In this document: one piece after another, positions 5,342-6,171 of the stretch
How the letters are laid out: the number at the start of each line of letters is the position of its first letter
How positions within the stretch are numbered: the first letter of the stretch is position 1
Assembly: GCA_025935515.1 (NCBI GenBank)
Contig: JAICVC010000122.1
Location: 1 to 6,171 of the forward strand
Direction: 5' to 3'
Length of the DNA stretch: 6,171 nucleotides
Origin: Sphingomonas sp.
GTDB lineage: Bacteria > Pseudomonadota > Alphaproteobacteria > Sphingomonadales > Sphingomonadaceae
Notes under the pieces: model-generated
Databases searched by the model: none
What the model was told of the DNA's origin: nothing
Seen by the model: only the letters and a program-made list of their open reading frames with translations
Position numbers and translations under genes: made by a program

Positions 5342-6171
5342 TTAGCCGAGCGCCTTCACGATTTCCTCGACCATCTTCTTAGCGTCGGCAAGCAGCATCA
5401 TCGTGTTGTCGCGGTAGAACAGCTCGTTATCGACGCCGGCATAGCCGACGCCGCCCATCGAGCGCTTCACGAACAGCACGGTCCGCGCTTTCTCCACGTC
5501 GAGCACCGGCATCCCGTAGATCGGCGAGCTCTTGTCGGTCTTCGCGGCGGGATTGGTGACGTCGTTGGCGCCGATGACGAAGGCGACGTCGGTCTGCGCG
5601 AACTCATTGTTGATGTCCTCGAGCTCGAACACCTCGTCATAGGGGACATTGGCCTCGGCCAGCAGCACGTTCATGTGCCCCGGCATTCGGCCGGCAACCG
5701 GGTGGATCGCATATTTCACGCGCACACCCTCGGCCTTGAGCTTGTCGGCCATCTCCTTGAGTGCGTGCTGCGCCTGGCTGACGGCCATTCCGTAGCCGGG
5801 GACGATGATCACCTGGTCGGACTGCTTCATCAGGAAGGCCGCGTCTTCGGCGGAGCCACGCTTGTACGGCCGGTCGATCGCTGCCGCGTCGCCCCCGCTC
5901 GAGACGGCCCCGAAGCCGCCCGCGATGACCGAGATGAAGCTGCGATTCATCGCCCGGCACATGATGTAACTGAGGATCGCGCCCGAGCTGCCGACCAGCG
6001 CGCCGGTGATGATCATCGCGCTGTTGTGGAGCGTGAAGCCCATCGCCGCGGCGGCCCAGCCCGAATAGCTGTTCAGCATCGAGATCACGACCGGCATGTC
6101 GGCGCCGCCAAACGGGATGATCATCAGCACGCAGAGCACCAGCGCGATGAAGCTCATCAACCAGAAAACGA
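5342..6171 (-). CDS. pntB: NAD(P) transhydrogenase subunit beta, C-terminal part (cut by window edge)
   Basis: The last 275 residues of PntB, whose full length is usually about 460-480; the N-terminus lies beyond the right edge. With PntA it forms the inner-membrane proton-translocating transhydrogenase that uses the proton gradient to reduce NADP+ with NADH. Visible: a transmembrane helix (about 1-22), then GGADMPVVISMLNSYSGW, holding Asp and Asn residues equivalent to E. coli Asp213 and Asn222 of the proton path, then further hydrophobic helices to about residue 70. The NADP(H)-binding domain III follows with VPGYGMAVSQAQ, HPVAGRMPGHMNVLLAEANV, VIGANDVTNPAA and KRSMGGVGYAG. Between KRSM and GYAG there are three residues, where I recall two in the E. 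coli and human enzymes. It ends in KALG and TAA. pntA should lie upstream, outside the window. Confidence 0.97.
   Translation of the reverse strand, partial: VFWLMSFIALVLCVLMIIPFGGADMPVVISMLNSYSGWAAAAMGFTLHNSAMIITGALVGSSGAILSYIMCRAMNRSFISVIAGGFGAVSSGGDAAAIDRPYKRGSAEDAAFLMKQSDQVIIVPGYGMAVSQAQHALKEMADKLKAEGVRVKYAIHPVAGRMPGHMNVLLAEANVPYDEVFELEDINNEFAQTDVAFVIGANDVTNPAAKTDKSSPIYGMPVLDVEKARTVLFVKRSMGGVGYAGVDNELFYRDNTMMLLADAKKMVEEIVKALG

Noticed and set aside
4020..5345. Long plus-strand open frame of 441 codons
   Set aside because: It lies antisense to uvrC and the racemase, crosses both genes and their gap, has no recognisable domain, and its composition (rich in Arg, His, Asp) is that of a shadow frame in GC-rich DNA.
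1..6171. Mobile element, CRISPR array, phage or defence system
   Set aside because: No transposase, integrase, spaced repeats, toxin-antitoxin pair or tRNA was seen; genes are conserved housekeeping or common envelope families, all collinear.

Overview
This GC-rich window looks like ordinary core chromosome of an alphaproteobacterium, most likely a sphingomonad. The support is from protein style: the long N-terminal extension of UvrC, the single-cysteine RecO, and the alphaproteobacterial PntB domain III. No 16S rRNA or other definitive marker is present. Every real gene is on the minus strand, so transcription runs from high to low coordinates. Coding density is nearly complete, and I see no mobile element, CRISPR array, tRNA or rRNA.

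In transcription order: the C-terminal part of pntB, the NAD(P) transhydrogenase beta subunit (cut by the right edge); an untranslated gap of about 107 nt with small hairpins; an Asp/Glu racemase-family protein of the YgeA type; uvrC (excision nuclease subunit C); recO (recombination mediator); apaG; a family-4 glycosyltransferase of the CapM/PglA type; and the first 92 codons of a PPP-family metallophosphatase (cut by the left edge).

From the racemase to the phosphatase the genes are packed like one operon. There is a 15-nt gap before uvrC, a 4-nt ATGA overlap uvrC/recO, a 9-nt gap before apaG, a 10-nt gap before the glycosyltransferase, and a 1-nt TGATG overlap before the phosphatase. uvrC and recO form a DNA repair pair. 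The glycosyltransferase probably acts in surface polysaccharide synthesis, and the phosphatase role is unknown. No shared pathway links all of them; the shared property is translational coupling.

I did not find a new multi-gene system. Three observations deserve a second look: (1) a terminator-like hairpin inside uvrC, built from codons unusual for a GC-rich genome and flanked by an 11-nt direct repeat lying in two different reading frames; (2) a glycosyltransferase with no ATG, GTG or TTG codon where its N-terminus should begin, but with a well-spaced Shine-Dalgarno before a CTG; (3) a racemase with serine at the position where relatives carry the catalytic Cys or Thr.
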